7,555 bases of DNA from JANNVZ01 sp046153915 (GTDB lineage: Bacteria; Bacteroidota; Bacteroidia; Flavobacteriales_D; Sanyastnellaceae), in NCBI GenBank assembly GCA_046153915.1, contig JBJXFC010000013.1:1-7555 (forward strand), written 5' to 3'. Below the pieces are notes generated by a model. That model had not been told where the DNA came from. It did no database searches and saw only the letters and a list, made by a program, of their open reading frames with translations. Shown piece by piece: positions 6,711 through 7,555 of this stretch; position 1 is the first letter of the stretch; the number at the start of each line of letters is the position of its first letter. Both the position numbers and the translations under genes were made by a program.

Positions 6711-7555
6711 AACGTTTCTTTTCATTCCGGAAATTGACCTGGAGTACTTCGTTTCTCCTGTTCGGATTGTTTTGGTTTTCACTGCCTTCATCCTTCTTCA
6801 AAAAACCGTGCAGCACTGTTTTATACGCCAGTGATGGCAGTCTGCTCAGTGCGCAAATCGCTGACGATGGACAATGGCGCTTTCCGCAACGAGATTCCCT
6901 CCCCGAAAAATTTGAAACTTGCCTGCTGCTGTTTGAAGATCAAAATTTTTATGATCACAATGGCGTATATCTTCCCTCTGTAATGCGCGCTTTGTGGCAG
7001 AATGCGACCAGTCAAAGAGTGGTAAGTGGTGCAAGCACAATTACGATGCAGGTAGTGAGACTGAGCAGAAACAATCCACCGCGATCTCTATCCGAAAAAG
7101 TGCAGGAAATGATGCGTGCCATGCGACTTGAGTGGAGGTATAGCAAAAATGAAATTCTCGCATTGTATGCGTCGAATGCACCCTATGGAGGCAACGTTGT
7201 GGGTTTAGATGCCGCAGCATGGCGCTATTTCGGCAGAAAACCCGAACAACTTTCGTGGGCTGAAAGTGCTACGCTGGCTGTATTGCCCAATGCTCCATCG
7301 CTCATTTTTCCTGGAAAAAATCAACAACTTCTGATGAATAAGCGGAATCGGGTTTTAAAAATGTTGCTGGAAAATAAAACCATTGACACCACAACCTACG
7401 ACCTCAGTTTACTTGAACCACTTCCACAAAGACCTTATCCACTTCCACAAACTGCGCAGCATCTGCTTAATACCATTTGCAAAAAAGAAGGCAATGGAAA
7501 ACGCTATCAAACAACGATTGACAACAACCTGCAAATGCTCGCCACCGAGCGATTG
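6707..7555 (+). CDS. pbpC: Penicillin-binding protein 1C, N-terminal glycosyltransferase part (3' end outside window)
   Basis: The first 283 codons of a class A PBP-like protein, cut by the window end. A cytoplasmic basic start (MKRFFSFRK) is followed by one membrane anchor at about 11-27. The GT51 peptidoglycan transglycosylase domain follows: FEDQNFYDHNG at 76-86 with catalytic Glu77, SGASTITMQVVRL at 107-119 (the SGAST-T-MQ form typical of PBP1C, where PBP1A/1B have GGSTITQQ), RAMRLEWRYSKNEIL at 137-151 with Glu142 as the second conserved acid, and NAPYGGNVVGLDAAAWRYFG at 157-176, again PBP1C-like. The LAVLPNAPS motif at 190-198 closes the domain. The visible end (TTIDNNLQ) is the linker into the transpeptidase domain. 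It would polymerise lipid II glycan strands at the outer face of the inner membrane; whether it keeps an intact transpeptidase serine and the C-terminal BiPBP_C domain cannot be seen. It starts inside the stop of the Wzy-like gene. Confidence 0.93.
   Translation, partial: MKRFFSFRKLTWSTSFLLFGLFWFSLPSSFFKKPCSTVLYASDGSLLSAQIADDGQWRFPQRDSLPEKFETCLLLFEDQNFYDHNGVYLPSVMRALWQNATSQRVVSGASTITMQVVRLSRNNPPRSLSEKVQEMMRAMRLEWRYSKNEILALYASNAPYGGNVVGLDAAAWRYFGRKPEQLSWAESATLAVLPNAPSLIFPGKNQQLLMNKRNRVLKMLLENKTIDTTTYDLSLLEPLPQRPYPLPQTAQHLLNTICKKEGNGKRYQTTIDNNLQMLATERL

Overview
The window looks like chromosomal DNA from a member of the Bacteroidota. The gene starts mostly lack a clear Shine-Dalgarno sequence, base composition is moderate, the one promoter candidate resembles the TTTG / TAnnTTTG type of that phylum, and the proteins (a YSG-type serine hydrolase with an NTF2-like front domain, a PBP1C-type transglycosylase, a kinase-less Wzz-like protein) read like Bacteroidota family members. 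This placement is inference from gene content; there is no marker gene for finer taxonomy.

Layout. Bases 3-221 hold the last 72 codons of a plus-strand gene, probably an AbiEii-like nucleotidyltransferase. Bases 334-2656 form a minus-strand pair: murI (glutamate racemase) followed, after only 7 bases, by a secreted serine beta-lactamase-family hydrolase. A 76-base divergent spacer (2657-2732) separates this from a plus-strand run that reaches the window's end: a Wzx-type flippase (2733-4181), a Wzz-like chain-length/co-polymerase protein (4236-5261), a Wzy/WaaL-type polymerase or ligase (5268-6710), and the 5' part of a penicillin-binding protein 1C gene (6707-7555, cut off by the window). 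Spacing tightens along the run: 54 nt, 6 nt, then a 4-base ATGA overlap.

How the genes fit together. The plus-strand run encodes three inner-membrane proteins of Wzx/Wzy-dependent polysaccharide assembly: flipping of lipid-linked units, control of chain length, and polymerisation or ligation. It is directly joined to a peptidoglycan glycosyltransferase. On the other strand, MurI makes D-glutamate for peptidoglycan precursors and its neighbour belongs to the fold of penicillin-binding proteins. The window is therefore a cell-envelope region. No glycosyltransferases, outer-membrane polysaccharide export protein or tyrosine kinase lie inside it.

I saw no tRNA, rRNA, CRISPR array, insertion sequence or long repeat. 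The most notable point is the overlap of the polymerase/ligase gene with pbpC. Nothing here is convincingly a new kind of system; most genes belong to well-known families.
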